A stretch of DNA of 33,698 nucleotides from an uncultured Clostridium sp. (GCA_958438515.1 CAUBRZ010000018.1:1-33698); one strand, 5' to 3'; shown: positions 22,374 through 30,589, counted from the first letter of the stretch. The notes: generated by a model from the sequence alone, not told the origin. A program made the numbers and translations.

Positions 22374-23621
22374 TTATTTTTGCCTATTCCAATATTTTTC
22401 ATATAACTCTTTTGCTGTTTTTGGACTATCAACACCTTCTTTATTTTTTACAGGTGCAAAATCTTCTTCCCTTTTTCCTCTTAATATAGCAATATCATCA
22501 AAAAATTCAAACGCATCAAATATAAATGATTCAAATTTATAAGAATTTGGCTTATCTGGTACAATTTCTCTTCCATTTTCGTCTATATAAGAATTCTTTT
22601 TAAAAGCGCTGTGATACATAAGTGTTTCTCTACTTACTTTTTCAATTGCATCTATGGTGTATAAGTTACACATTATATGAGATTCACCATATTTTAATTC
22701 TCCATTATTATCTACTTCTTCTGCCATTTTTTCTGGTAATTCTGCATATTCAATCACTTTTGGGTGCCCATTCATTCTGCAAAACACTCCTACTTTTTCA
22801 TGTGGATTTGCTTTTACTACTGATTTAGACGCAATTTGTACTCCTTGTTTTTTTGCCATTCCAAGTAATGTTACATCTGCCATTTTTAGTAAAACATTAT
22901 CTACTCCACCAATAAATATCCACTTAATGCCTTTTTCTTTCATGTCAGCAAGGCATCCACTTTCTCTTAATGATGAATATGTACCGCCATTTCCATCAGA
23001 TGCTTCTTTTATTTTAAATTCCTTATTCACTAAAAGTTTTCCTTGAGTATCTATTAATGGTAATTCATTTTGTGTAAATATTGTTACCTTTTCTTTATTA
23101 TATCCGAAATAATTGTTCTTTTCTAAAAAGTTTACTGTTTCCTTATTGTTTTCTCTACTTGTCATTATATACCAAGGAATTTCTGTATTATACTTTTTAT
23201 TTGCTTCTTTTAAATTATCTATTAATATTTCAAATAAATATTTTCCTTTTCCGTAAACATCTAATTTGAATGTACCTTTTGGTCCTGTATGCCCAAGTCT
23301 ACTTCCTTGACCTCCTGCCATAGTAACTACTGCATATTGTCCATTTCTTATAACTTCTTCTCCAATCATATCAAATTCGTTTTTTTGTTCTTTTGTTAAT
23401 CTTTCCTTATCTAGATATGATATGGACTCTATCTTGTTTTCCTTTATTTCAATTTCTTTTTTTGTATTATCGTATAACTCCATAATTTGATGAAAATCAA
23501 TTTTATTTATTTGTTCTAATAATTCTTGTCTTTTTTCTTGGTCTAATTTGTTTAATAAATCTATTACATGTTCTTGGTCATACTGTTTTAATATTTCCAT
23601 TGCTTCTGCTGCTTTATCCAT
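22374..23621 (-). CDS. UDP-N-acetylhexosamine/UTP-sugar pyrophosphorylase (UDPGP family)
   Basis: A 415-residue eukaryote-type UDP-sugar pyrophosphorylase that makes a UDP-sugar from UTP and sugar-1-phosphate. The nucleotide loop is V-T-M-A-G-G-Q-G-S-R-L-G-H-T-G-P-K-G-T-F near residues 98-117. G-G-V-D-N-V-L-L-K-M-A-D matches the UAP1-type metal and sugar-binding block, and the N-terminal helical domain also fits UAP1/QRI1. UDP-GlcNAc or UDP-GalNAc is the likeliest product; UDP-glucose is possible. It heads an operon with the beta-helix protein. Confidence 0.85.
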   Translation of the reverse strand: MDKAAEAMEILKQYDQEHVIDLLNKLDQEKRQELLEQINKIDFHQIMELYDNTKKEIEIKENKIESISYLDKERLTKEQKNEFDMIGEEVIRNGQYAVVTMAGGQGSRLGHTGPKGTFKLDVYGKGKYLFEILIDNLKEANKKYNTEIPWYIMTSRENNKETVNFLEKNNYFGYNKEKVTIFTQNELPLIDTQGKLLVNKEFKIKEASDGNGGTYSSLRESGCLADMKEKGIKWIFIGGVDNVLLKMADVTLLGMAKKQGVQIASKSVVKANPHEKVGVFCRMNGHPKVIEYAELPEKMAEEVDNNGELKYGESHIMCNLYTIDAIEKVSRETLMYHSAFKKNSYIDENGREIVPDKPNSYKFESFIFDAFEFFDDIAILRGKREEDFAPVKNKEGVDSPKTAKELYEKYWNRQK

Positions 23622-23682
23622 TGTCTATCCCACCCCTTTTATTTTTACCTACTTTATTATATGTTACTATTTTAATATTGCT

Positions 23683-23711
23683 ATTTTACCATACATATTT
23701 TTATTTATCAA
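23683..23711 (-). promoter_or_regulatory. Sigma-A promoter of the UDP-sugar operon
   Basis: Minus strand TTGATA (23711-23706), a 17-bp spacer and TAAAAT (23688-23683). Confidence 0.75.
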
Positions 23712-23730
23712 GTTTTTTTAAACAAACTTG

Positions 23731-23759
23731 TCATATTCTTAGACTTGCTTAAATATATA
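23731..23759 (+). promoter_or_regulatory. Candidate sigma-E promoter of spoIVA
   Basis: TCATATT at 23731-23737 matches the sigma-E -35 pattern KMATATT exactly, and AATATATA at 23752-23759 resembles CATACANT at a 14-bp distance. spoIVA is a known sigma-E gene in spore formers, which supports but does not prove this site. Confidence 0.4.
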
Positions 23760-23814
23760 TTAACTAAAGTAATTGTAAAACTGTCATTTCTTAAGTCTTA
23801 AAGGAGGTATATAG

Positions 23815-25026
23815 ATGGAAAATACAAGATTGTATCAAGACATCGCAAAAAGAACTGAAGGAGATATTTATGTAGGAGTTGTTGGTCCTGTGCGTACAGG
23901 AAAATCTACCTTCATTAAAAAATTTATGGATTTACTTGTCATTCCTAATATTGACAATGAATACAAAAAGGAAAGAGCAAAAGATGAATTACCACAAAGT
24001 GCTGGTGGAAAAACTATTATGACCACAGAGCCAAAATTTGTACCAAATGAAGCAATTGAAATTACATTAGATAATAATTTAAAATTTAAAACTCGATTAG
24101 TAGACTGTGTTGGATATCTAGTAGATAACGCAATTGGATATCTAGAAGATGATATGCCAAGAATGGTAAAAACACCTTGGTCAGATGAAGAAATTCCTTT
24201 TGAATCAGCTGCTGAAATAGGTACTAAAAAAGTAATTGAGGAACATTCTACAATCGGAATTTTAGTTACAACAGATGGTAGTATTACAGATATACCAAGA
24301 CAAGATTATATTAAAGCAGAAGAAAGAGTTGTTTCAGAATTAAAAGCTTTAAATAAACCTTTTATTATCATTTTAAACTCATCTGCACCAAATTCAAGCT
24401 ATACTCAAGAATTAGCTCAAACATTAAGTGAAAAATACGGAACTTCTGTTATTCCTACTAATTGTGAATATCTAACTATTGATGATATTAATAACATGTT
24501 CTCAAAGGTTTTATATGAATTTCCTACAGATCAAATTAGAATTAAATTTCCTAAATGGATAGATGGCTTAAATTTCTCTCACCCTTTGAAAACTGAATTG
24601 TTCAATGAAATAAAAGATGCTTTTGATAAAGTAAATGTTCTAAAAGATATATCTAATTGTGTAAATAGTATCAAACAAACAGAAATAATTAGTAAAACTT
24701 CAATTACTGATATTCAATTAGGTTCTGGTAATGTTAATATAGAAATAACACTAAAAGAAGAATTATTTTATAATGTACTTACTGAAATTACCGGTGTTAC
24801 AGTTACAAATGAAGGTGATTTATTTAGTATTATTTCTGAGCTTTCTACAACAAAGAAAAAATATGATAAAATTTCTTATGCCTTAGATGAAGTAGATCGT
24901 AAAGGTTATGGAATTGTAACCCCTTCTATGGACGAATTAATATTAGAAGAACCTGAAATGGTAAAACAGGGCTCTAGATTTGGTGTAAAGTTAAAAGCAA
25001 CTGCTCCTTCTATTCATATAATAAGA
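23815..25026 (+). pseudogene. spoIVA: spoIVA 5' part, interrupted by an inserted element
   Basis: The frame encodes the stage IV sporulation protein A, the ATPase that forms the basement layer of the spore coat on the forespore surface. The P-loop is G-P-V-R-T-G-K-S-T at residues 24-32; E-L-P-Q-S-A-G-G-K-T-I-M-T-T-E-P-K-F-V-P and the late G-S-R-F-G-V-K-L-K-A-T-A-P-S-I-H are highly characteristic. Homology ends after I-I-R at codon 404; the next 24 codons (to a stop at 25101) are unrelated and come from the element. About 85-90 residues, including the conserved hydrophobic C-terminus needed for coat assembly, are missing. All upstream codons are intact, so the gene would work again if the element excised precisely. 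AAAGGAGG precedes ATG 23815. Confidence 0.95.
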
Positions 25027-26627
25027 CCTAAACAGATACTTTTTTTATCCACCTCGCTCATTTCCAAGCCGAGGTGGAAATTTATTTTTAGCTTAACATG
25101 ATTTTTTTCAATTCCTTGTACATATATCCTATCGATTTTTTCATGTATAAATTCTTTTGTTAATTCAAATGTATCAAAATCAAAAAACTTCTTTATTTTT
25201 TGTTGATTTTTTCCAGTTTCATTTGCATCTCTATTTACTTTTAATTGTATTAATTGACTTTTATAATCCATAATTTCGTCTTGATATTCATTCTTGATTT
25301 TTTCAAACTCATCATCAGTAATTTTATTCATAGTATATAATTTTATTAAATTAGCTTTATTCTTTTCCTTTTCATTTATTGCATTTTCTAAAATTTTTAT
25401 ATTTTTTTCTAATTTAAAATCCTTTTTGTCTAACCTAGAATTTGCTTTCAACATTTCTTTAAGTATCATTGATTTCTTTTCTAATAATTCAGAAAAAACC
25501 TCACTTAATATACTATTTAATTCCTCAGTTCCAATATATGTATGATTATTACAATTTTTTAAGCCATTCTTAGCATATTCAGAACATATCCAAAATTCTT
25601 CTTTTGCTGTTGGTCTATGCTTTCTTCTCCAAAATTTTTTTCCATCATTAGTACATATCAATAAATTAGAATATTGGTATTGATTATTCCAACGATCTCC
25701 AGTTCCAGTATACTTATTACTTCTCTTTTCCATTATTTCATTGCATTTTTGCCATATATCGTCATTTACAATTTGTGGTACAATATTCTCTTCAGCTTTA
25801 TAGGTAATCCATTCCTCTTTTGGAATTTCTATTCTTTCCTTACTCATAAAATCTATCACCTCTGTTTTTTTACCACAATAACATCCTTTATATTTTGGAT
25901 TTGTAAGTATATTTTTTATTGTAGAATAAGCAAAAACATCTCCTTTTCTCGTTAATTTTCCCTCTTCTGCTAGTTTCTTTCCAATTCTCCTTATTCCAAT
26001 ATTTCCTGTGGAATATAATTCAAAAATTCTCGAAACAATTTCTGCTTCTTCATCGATTTTTTTCAATTTACAATTGTCTTTTTCATATCCCCATATAACA
26101 TTACTGCCAAGCACTCTTCCTTTTTCTATTGCTCTATTAAATCCAAATTTTACCCTTTCTGAAATTCTTCTACTTTCATCCTGTGCAAGTGATGCCATAA
26201 GTGTTAATCTCAATTCTCCTTCTTGTTCAAGAGTATTAATATTATCTAATTCAAAATATATACCTTTTCCTCTTGCTAATAAGTTTCTAGTAAACTGTAG
26301 TGTGTCTAATGTATTTCTTGCAAATCTACATACTTCTTTTGTTAAAATCAGATCATATTTATCATCCATACCATCCTGTATCATATTATTAAAGTCCTCT
26401 CTTTTCTTTATTGATGTTCCTGTTATTCCACTGTCACTATAGCCTTGAACTAATGTCCATTTAGGTATAGATAAAATTTTGTTTTTGTAATAATCATCCT
26501 GATTTATTAGTGAATTTTTTTGTTCATTCTTTCCTGTAGAAACTCTTGCATAATATGTCACCCTTAAAGGTAAATCATATATTGTTTTTCCTGACATTAA
26601 TGCTTTTCTAATTTCATATAATTCCAT
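25014..26627 (-). CDS. Large serine recombinase 1, at the spoIVA junction
   Basis: A 537-residue serine integrase/excisionase. The catalytic domain has Y-Y-A-R-V-S-T with nucleophile S30, then R-F-A-R-N-T-L-D-T and S-L-A-Q-D-E-S-R-R-I-S-E-R. A recombinase domain (I-G-K-K-L ... I-K-N-I-L-T-N-P-K-Y-K-G) follows, then a reduced zinc ribbon (I-C-T-N-D-G ... C ... C) and a coiled coil. The last codons and the TGA (25016-25014) lie in spoIVA sequence, so the C-terminus depends on the inserted state. GGAGG precedes ATG 26627; its own promoter is at 26663-26691. It is the prime candidate for joining and excising the element at spoIVA. Confidence 0.95.
   Translation of the reverse strand: MELYEIRKALMSGKTIYDLPLRVTYYARVSTGKNEQKNSLINQDDYYKNKILSIPKWTLVQGYSDSGITGTSIKKREDFNNMIQDGMDDKYDLILTKEVCRFARNTLDTLQFTRNLLARGKGIYFELDNINTLEQEGELRLTLMASLAQDESRRISERVKFGFNRAIEKGRVLGSNVIWGYEKDNCKLKKIDEEAEIVSRIFELYSTGNIGIRRIGKKLAEEGKLTRKGDVFAYSTIKNILTNPKYKGCYCGKKTEVIDFMSKERIEIPKEEWITYKAEENIVPQIVNDDIWQKCNEIMEKRSNKYTGTGDRWNNQYQYSNLLICTNDGKKFWRRKHRPTAKEEFWICSEYAKNGLKNCNNHTYIGTEELNSILSEVFSELLEKKSMILKEMLKANSRLDKKDFKLEKNIKILENAINEKEKNKANLIKLYTMNKITDDEFEKIKNEYQDEIMDYKSQLIQLKVNRDANETGKNQQKIKKFFDFDTFELTKEFIHEKIDRIYVQGIEKNHVKLKINFHLGLEMSEVDKKSICLGLII
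25049..25077. terminator. GC-rich hairpin at the element end
   Basis: CCACCTCG 25049-25056 pairs with CGAGGTGG 25070-25077. On the plus strand it is followed by AAATTTATTTTT, which would stop spoIVA transcription entering the element. It lies inside the 3' coding end of recombinase 1 and is strikingly GC-rich for this region, so it may also be part of the recombination site. Confidence 0.6.
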
Positions 26628-26662
26628 TGAAATACCTCCAAAATCTTATTTTAATCGCTTGT

Positions 26663-26691
26663 GTTGTAACTCTGTTTGTATTTATTGTCAA
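26663..26691 (-). promoter_or_regulatory. Sigma-A-like promoter of recombinase 1
   Basis: Minus strand perfect TTGACA (26691-26686), a 17-bp spacer and TACAAC (26668-26663). With the terminator just upstream it makes recombinase 1 an independent transcription unit. It is not of sigma-E type. Confidence 0.6.
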
Positions 26692-26717
26692 CATTTTGAA
26701 AGATATTTCCAAAATTA

Positions 26718-26737
26718 AAAAGCCCTTATGGGCTTTT
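26718..26737 (-). terminator. Terminator between the two recombinase genes
   Basis: AAAAGCCC/GGGCTTTT stem (26718-26725, 26730-26737) with four-base loop; the minus strand continues TTAATTTT. It overlaps the stop codon of recombinase 2. Confidence 0.85.
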
Positions 26738-28367
26738 AACTAGCAATCTTTTGCTTATCTATGTACTTAATTATTTTTTTCTTTTTATATAATAATTCTA
26801 TTGTAATTCCAACTTTTAAAACTATTTCTAAATTTGCTAATCCTGTATCATCCAGTCTCTCTACTTTTATTTTATCTAAAATTACATCTACTAATTGTGC
26901 TGGTATTCCTTGAAAAAATTCAAAATCCTTTTCAAAACTTTTCTTTATTATTTGCATCTTATCATCTATTTCATCCTTATTTCTTGACATTATAAGTTTA
27001 TTTTTTTCTTCTTCATAGGCTGATATTTTTTCGTTATATATATTGTTTTCTTCCTCAAATTCTTTTTCATCAATAAGTTCTGTAGTATATAATTTTATCA
27101 ATTTTTTCTTTTCTTTCTTCAAGCTTTCAATTTTATTTTGTAGTGAAGTTATATCTATTTCAGTAGAACAGTCTTCAAAGCACTCTTTACATTTATTTAA
27201 TAAATTCTCTATAAATTTTTCTTTATTTATAAACATTTCATTAAATATTCGTTTTAATACTTCATCTAATGTTTCTGTATATATATTAACATTGTTTGCA
27301 CATCCACTTATACCTTTTTTCTTATATAATGCACATTGCCAAAATTCTCTTCCTCTACTAATTGTTCTCCAATAACATTGTCCATCTTTTTTGCAATAAA
27401 TTTTTCCAGAATATTTATATTTTGTATTATAACCAGTTGTTTCGCTTTTAGCTCTTTCACTTCTTTCTTTAAAGATTTCATTACATTTTTCCCAAATTTT
27501 TTCATCAACAATTTGTGGTACAACGTCATCTGTCGCTTTATATTCTACAATTTCATCTTCTCCAAGATTTACTCTTTGTTTAGTCATGAAATCTATAACT
27601 CTTGTCTTATTCCCAGAATAAAAGCCTTTATATTTCGGATTTGTAAGTATATTTTTTATTGTAGAATAAGCAAATGTTTCTCCTTTTTTTGTTAATATTC
27701 CTTCTTCTTCAAGTTTTTTTCCAACTTTTCGTATTCCAATATCACCTGATGCATATATTTCATAAATTCTTTTTACAATTTTTGCCTCATCTTCGTTCAT
27801 TTTTAATTTACAATTATCTTTTTCATAACCCCATATAGCATTATTTCCCAATACTCGTCCTTTTTCTATTGATCTTTTAAAACCAAACTTTACTCTTTCT
27901 GAGATTCGTCTGCTTTCGTCTTGTGCTAATGATGCCATTATTGTTAATCTTAATTCTCCCTCTTGTTCTAATGTATTTATATTGTCCAGTTCAAAATAAA
28001 CTCCCTTTCCCTTTGCCAATAAACTTCTAGTTAATTGTAATGTATCTAATGTATTTCTTGCAAATCTACACACTTCTTTTGTCAATATTAAATCATACAT
28101 ATCATTAAGTCCATCAGAAATCATTTCATTAAAATCTTTTCTTTTTTTTGTAGAAGTACCTGTTATACCTCTATCACTATATCCATCAACTAATGTCCAC
28201 ATTGGTGTATCTAAGATTTTATTTTTGTAATATATCTCTTGGTTATCTAACGAGTTTTTTTGCTCGTCCTTTTCTGTTGATACTCTTGAATAATATGTAA
28301 CTCTTAGTGGTAAATCATATATCGTTTTTCCTGACATCAATTCTCTTCTTATTGTATATAAATCCAT
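26736..28367 (-). CDS. Large serine recombinase 2, paralogue of recombinase 1
   Basis: A 543-residue serine recombinase. The first 300 residues closely follow recombinase 1 (same M-S-G-K-T-I-Y-D-L-P-L-R-V-T-Y-Y start, S30 in S-R-V-S-T, same T-L-E-Q-E-G-E-L-R-L-T block). From about residue 310 on they diverge: a different zinc region (Y-C-K-K-D-G ... C-A-L-Y ... C-A), a longer coiled coil and a basic tail (Y-K-K-K-K-I-I-K-Y-I-D-K-Q-K). Conserved catalysis with diverged DNA-binding parts suggests a second recognition specificity. It starts 13 nt after the 50-residue gene, with a GGGGG-type site. Confidence 0.95.
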   Translation of the reverse strand: MDLYTIRRELMSGKTIYDLPLRVTYYSRVSTEKDEQKNSLDNQEIYYKNKILDTPMWTLVDGYSDRGITGTSTKKRKDFNEMISDGLNDMYDLILTKEVCRFARNTLDTLQLTRSLLAKGKGVYFELDNINTLEQEGELRLTIMASLAQDESRRISERVKFGFKRSIEKGRVLGNNAIWGYEKDNCKLKMNEDEAKIVKRIYEIYASGDIGIRKVGKKLEEEGILTKKGETFAYSTIKNILTNPKYKGFYSGNKTRVIDFMTKQRVNLGEDEIVEYKATDDVVPQIVDEKIWEKCNEIFKERSERAKSETTGYNTKYKYSGKIYCKKDGQCYWRTISRGREFWQCALYKKKGISGCANNVNIYTETLDEVLKRIFNEMFINKEKFIENLLNKCKECFEDCSTEIDITSLQNKIESLKKEKKKLIKLYTTELIDEKEFEEENNIYNEKISAYEEEKNKLIMSRNKDEIDDKMQIIKKSFEKDFEFFQGIPAQLVDVILDKIKVERLDDTGLANLEIVLKVGITIELLYKKKKIIKYIDKQKIAS

Positions 28368-28380
28368 ATTGAAAGCCCCC

Positions 28381-28533
28381 TTATATATTTCTAAGTATAT
28401 AATCTTTCATCTGGTCATCAATTAACCCCTGTTTATTTGCTGAATTTATCAAATATTTACTTAATTCTTCTTTAATACTGTTTTCAAATTTTTCTATTGT
28501 TTTGGTTTCGATCTTATCAAATATTTTGTCCAA
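28381..28533 (-). CDS. 50-residue protein upstream of recombinase 2
   Basis: TTG 28533-28531 to TAA 28383-28381, with GAGGTG 6 nt upstream. The product is charged and helical (I-E-K-F-E-N-S-I-K-E-E-L-S-K-Y-L). Its stop lies 13 nt before the recombinase 2 start, so the two are probably co-translated. Small proteins beside serine integrases sometimes act as recombination directionality factors; here that is only inference from position. No homologue recognised. Confidence 0.55.
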   Translation of the reverse strand: MDKIFDKIETKTIEKFENSIKEELSKYLINSANKQGLIDDQMKDYILRNI

Positions 28534-28590
28534 TTTCTTCACCTCTGTTAATGTATATTGAAGAAATCATTTAAATATTACTGTATTTTT

Positions 28591-29010
28591 TTATTCCCAT
28601 AATATTTTCTTGGGTACATCATACCCTGTTATGATTCCACTCTTTAAATGATAAGATTTAGTATTTTTATTATAATTATAAATAGATGAATTCCACTTTC
28701 TAAAAGCTCTATTATTTATTGTTTTTCTACCACCTGATAATTCTCTACTAGCTTGTATATGCATTTGTCTTAATTGTGCATACGCTATATCACCATCTTT
28801 TCTTTGCTTTCTTTTTTTAGCAATATATTGCATAGTTTGAGCATTATGCTTTTTTTTGTTTATTTCTTTTCTTTTTTCTTTTTCTAATTTATATCTAAAA
28901 TCTTTAGTCACTACTCTTGAAACTTTATATTTTGAAATATTTAATTCTTTCGCAATTTCTATTTGCTTCATTTTATCTTCAAAATACATTTTTAAAATTT
29001 TCTCATTCAT
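28591..29010 (-). CDS. Helix-turn-helix protein with basic body
   Basis: A protein of 139 residues from ATG 29010; the longer TTG start at 29025 would include the AGGAGGG ribosome site itself. N-terminal helix-turn-helix (M-K-Q-I-E-I-A-K-E-L-N-I-S-K-Y-K-V-S-R-V-V, residues about 13-33) is followed by a very Lys/Arg-rich central part and a C-terminal domain with H-I-Q-A-S-R-E-L-S-G-G-R-K and Y-D-V-P-K-K-I-L. It looks like a DNA-binding accessory protein of the element; control of the recombinases or a phage-like regulator are options. Confidence 0.7.
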   Translation of the reverse strand: MNEKILKMYFEDKMKQIEIAKELNISKYKVSRVVTKDFRYKLEKEKRKEINKKKHNAQTMQYIAKKRKQRKDGDIAYAQLRQMHIQASRELSGGRKTINNRAFRKWNSSIYNYNKNTKSYHLKSGIITGYDVPKKILWE

Positions 29011-29080
29011 AGTACCCTCCTGCAACTTTTTGCTAACAGATTTTAAATATGAAGAAACTAATAGAGCTTATATTAAAACT

Positions 29081-29239
29081 CTATTTAATTTCTAAATCTT
29101 CCATTGCTTTTTTAAAATTTTGCTCACTTAATTTTTTTACAGTTTTATATCTTTTATTTCTTTCTAATATTTCTATGATCTCTCTAGCAAATATTCCTAA
29201 ACTGAAAGAGATTATAGAAAAAATTAAATATTTTAGCAT
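29081..29239 (-). CDS. 52-residue single-span membrane protein
   Basis: ATG 29239-29237 to TAG 29083-29081, with GGAG about 11 nt upstream in the end of the previous gene. Residues 1-18 are a hydrophobic helix (Y-L-I-F-S-I-I-S-F-S-L-G-I-F), followed by a charged helix. It is in the same leftward series as the neighbouring small genes. No family recognised. Confidence 0.55.
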   Translation of the reverse strand: MLKYLIFSIISFSLGIFAREIIEILERNKRYKTVKKLSEQNFKKAMEDLEIK

Positions 29240-29240
29240 T

Positions 29241-29528
29241 TTATTTTTTCTCCTTTTTCTCTTTCATTATTATACTAGCTAATCTTTTTACTTCTGTATT
29301 TCCAAATTTTTCATAAAACATTGTTACTTCTTCTTTTATAGACTTGGCTGTTATGTCTGTATTGCTATTTTTTAATGTATGGAATGCTAACTGTGCATAA
29401 GCAGTAATAAGTTCTATTTCGGTTTTAGAATTATTTTTGCTTATTACATCTTTTGTTTTACTAAAAGTCTTTGTTTCTTTTAAATCTTTTACTTCTGTAA
29501 CTTGATTTGTATTTCCTTTTTCATCCAT
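29241..29528 (-). CDS. Small soluble protein of the element, function unknown
   Basis: A 95-residue protein. The first 35 residues are polar and probably disordered (Lys, Thr, Asn, Asp); the rest forms two or three helices (I-E-L-I-T-A-Y-A-Q-L-A-F-H-T-L-K and I-K-E-E-V-T-M-F-Y-E-K-F-G). A perfect AGGAGGT site precedes ATG 29528. It ends one base before the start of the membrane protein gene. I do not recognise it. Confidence 0.65.
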   Translation of the reverse strand: MDEKGNTNQVTEVKDLKETKTFSKTKDVISKNNSKTEIELITAYAQLAFHTLKNSNTDITAKSIKEEVTMFYEKFGNTEVKRLASIIMKEKKEKK

Positions 29529-29584
29529 ATTGTTACCTCCTTCTAATATTAGGAGTCCTATTTTTTATATTCGATGTTGCATTT

Positions 29585-29755
29585 TTATAATTTTTTTCTA
29601 TTTTTTGTTAAAGTTTTATAAATCATATATTTTATTTCTTGCATTAAGTCTTCATCAATTCCATTCCTTAGCTTACTCATACTTGTAATTAGTGGATTAT
29701 AATCATCTAAAATTTTCAATATTTCTACATCATCTAAATTAAAGTTATTAAACAT
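29585..29755 (-). CDS. 56-residue protein overlapping the sigma-like gene
   Basis: ATG 29755-29753 to TAA 29587-29585. Its GGAGG site lies in the last codons of the sigma-like gene, which it overlaps by 8 nt. The product is acidic at the start and Lys-rich at the end, and helical (D-D-V-E-I-L-K-I-L-D-D-Y-N-P-L-I-T). Tight coupling with the sigma-like gene suggests a partner, but no function can be assigned. Confidence 0.65.
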   Translation of the reverse strand: MFNNFNLDDVEILKILDDYNPLITSMSKLRNGIDEDLMQEIKYMIYKTLTKNRKKL

Positions 29756-30182
29756 TGTTTTTTCCTCCTAGTAATTTTTTTGTAATCTTTTCTTGTGCCT
29801 TATTTCTTATTCTCCATATTGTTGTTCTTTCTACATTCATTTCTTTAGCTATTTGATTTATACTTTTTTCTTCTTTATATAAAGCAAAAAGCACCATCTT
29901 TTCTTTTCCAGACAATGCTTTCGCTACATTATATAATTTTTCATCACAAAAAAGTCTCTCGAATTCAAGAGCGGACTTTAACTCATCGACACATTTATTA
30001 AGAACAGCATCAAATAAACTGCTACTTTCCATATCCTCACAAATATCCAAATTGATTTCTTTACTGTTTAAATATTCATAATTATTTTTTATGTATTTTT
30101 TTCTAACATTTATAATCAACTTTTTTAAATATGATTTTTCTTCTTTTGATAATTCTTCTTGTAAATAATTTTTTCTTTCCAT
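29748..30182 (-). CDS. Sigma-70 region 4-like regulator
   Basis: A 144-residue protein. The C-terminal third is a sigma region 4 helix-turn-helix (L-S-G-K-E-K-M-V-L-F-A-L-Y-K-E-E-K-S-I-N-Q-I-A-K-E-M-N-V-E-R-T-T-I-W-R, read across residues 90-126). The N-terminal two thirds is helical and only loosely like region 2. Proteins of this size occur in conjugative and phage-like elements of Clostridia as element-specific transcription factors. It is the first gene of the leftward small-gene operon. A hairpin overlaps its ribosome site. Confidence 0.75.
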   Translation of the reverse strand: MERKNYLQEELSKEEKSYLKKLIINVRKKYIKNNYEYLNSKEINLDICEDMESSSLFDAVLNKCVDELKSALEFERLFCDEKLYNVAKALSGKEKMVLFALYKEEKSINQIAKEMNVERTTIWRIRNKAQEKITKKLLGGKNNV

Positions 30183-30193
30183 TTATTATCTCT

Positions 30194-30211
30194 CCAATTT
30201 CTAAAAATTGG
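30194..30211 (-). promoter_or_regulatory. Hairpin touching the ribosome site of the sigma-like gene
   Basis: CCAATTT/AAATTGG with a four-base loop lies directly 5' of the start region. The first two Gs of the GGAGAG ribosome site (30195-30190 on the minus strand) are inside the stem, so translation could be dampened. Confidence 0.4.
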
Positions 30212-30427
30212 ACAAATATCTAAAAGAGAAAGAAAAACAAATATTAAATTATTTTTTCTTATTCTTTATAATTTACTTTTACATATTTTTATCACTCCTA
30301 ACAAATAATCTTTAATTAATAAAAAATCTCTTGTACTTTATTATTTCTTCTAATGTATTATTTTTCTAACTCTTAAAGACTATTTGTCCTATTGGAGATT
30401 ATACTTTTTAATGTTGTTTCATTGTAA

Positions 30428-30468
30428 AAACGGCGATAGATGGCTAATAAACGGCGAAAAATGGTTAA
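30428..30468. repeat. Two 20-bp direct repeats, 21 bp apart, upstream of the Spo0A-like gene
   Basis: Units 30428-30447 and 30449-30468 share 17 of 20 bases (AAACGGCGAnAnATGGnTAA). The core CGGCGAAA of the second unit is one base from the Spo0A box TGNCGAA. The GC-rich core stands out in AT-rich surroundings, and 21 bp equals two helical turns. Confidence 0.7.
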
Positions 30469-30525
30469 AATTATTCATAATCAGTTATATTTTTAGTTTT
30501 ATTTGTAAAAATCTTCCATTTTGTA

Positions 30526-30554
30526 TTGTGTTTACATAATTTTAGTGATATAAT
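30526..30554 (+). promoter_or_regulatory. Sigma-A promoter of the Spo0A-like gene
   Basis: TTGTGT 30526-30531, a 17-bp spacer and a perfect TATAAT 30549-30554. The 20-bp repeats end about 58 bp before the -35 element. Confidence 0.65.
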
Positions 30555-30589
30555 ATTGTTGATTTATAAAATTGTTAGGAGAAGTTATC

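Larger units (their letters stand above)
30183..30589. other. Intergenic region before the Spo0A-like gene
   Basis: About 400 bp without a convincing gene. It holds the ribosome-site hairpin (30194-30211), a 21-bp-spaced direct repeat (30428-30468) and the promoter at 30526-30554. A 42-codon frame (30411-30539) covers the repeat but has no properly spaced ribosome site. The rest shows nothing recognisable. Confidence 0.6.

Noticed and set aside
28550..28580. Sigma-E-like promoter (TAATATT and TATACATT on the minus strand) before the recombinase 2 operon
   Set aside because: The 16-bp spacing is long and the predicted start would fall inside the ribosome site of the 50-residue gene. It would have been attractive for mother-cell-specific excision, but the fit is not good enough.
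30411..30539. 42-codon frame over the 21-bp repeats, encoding a repeated N-G-D/E-R/K-W-L
   Set aside because: The nearest GGAG is 13 nt from the ATG, the rest of the product is unremarkable, and it overlaps the -35 and reaches the promoter of the next gene. Regulatory DNA is the simpler reading.
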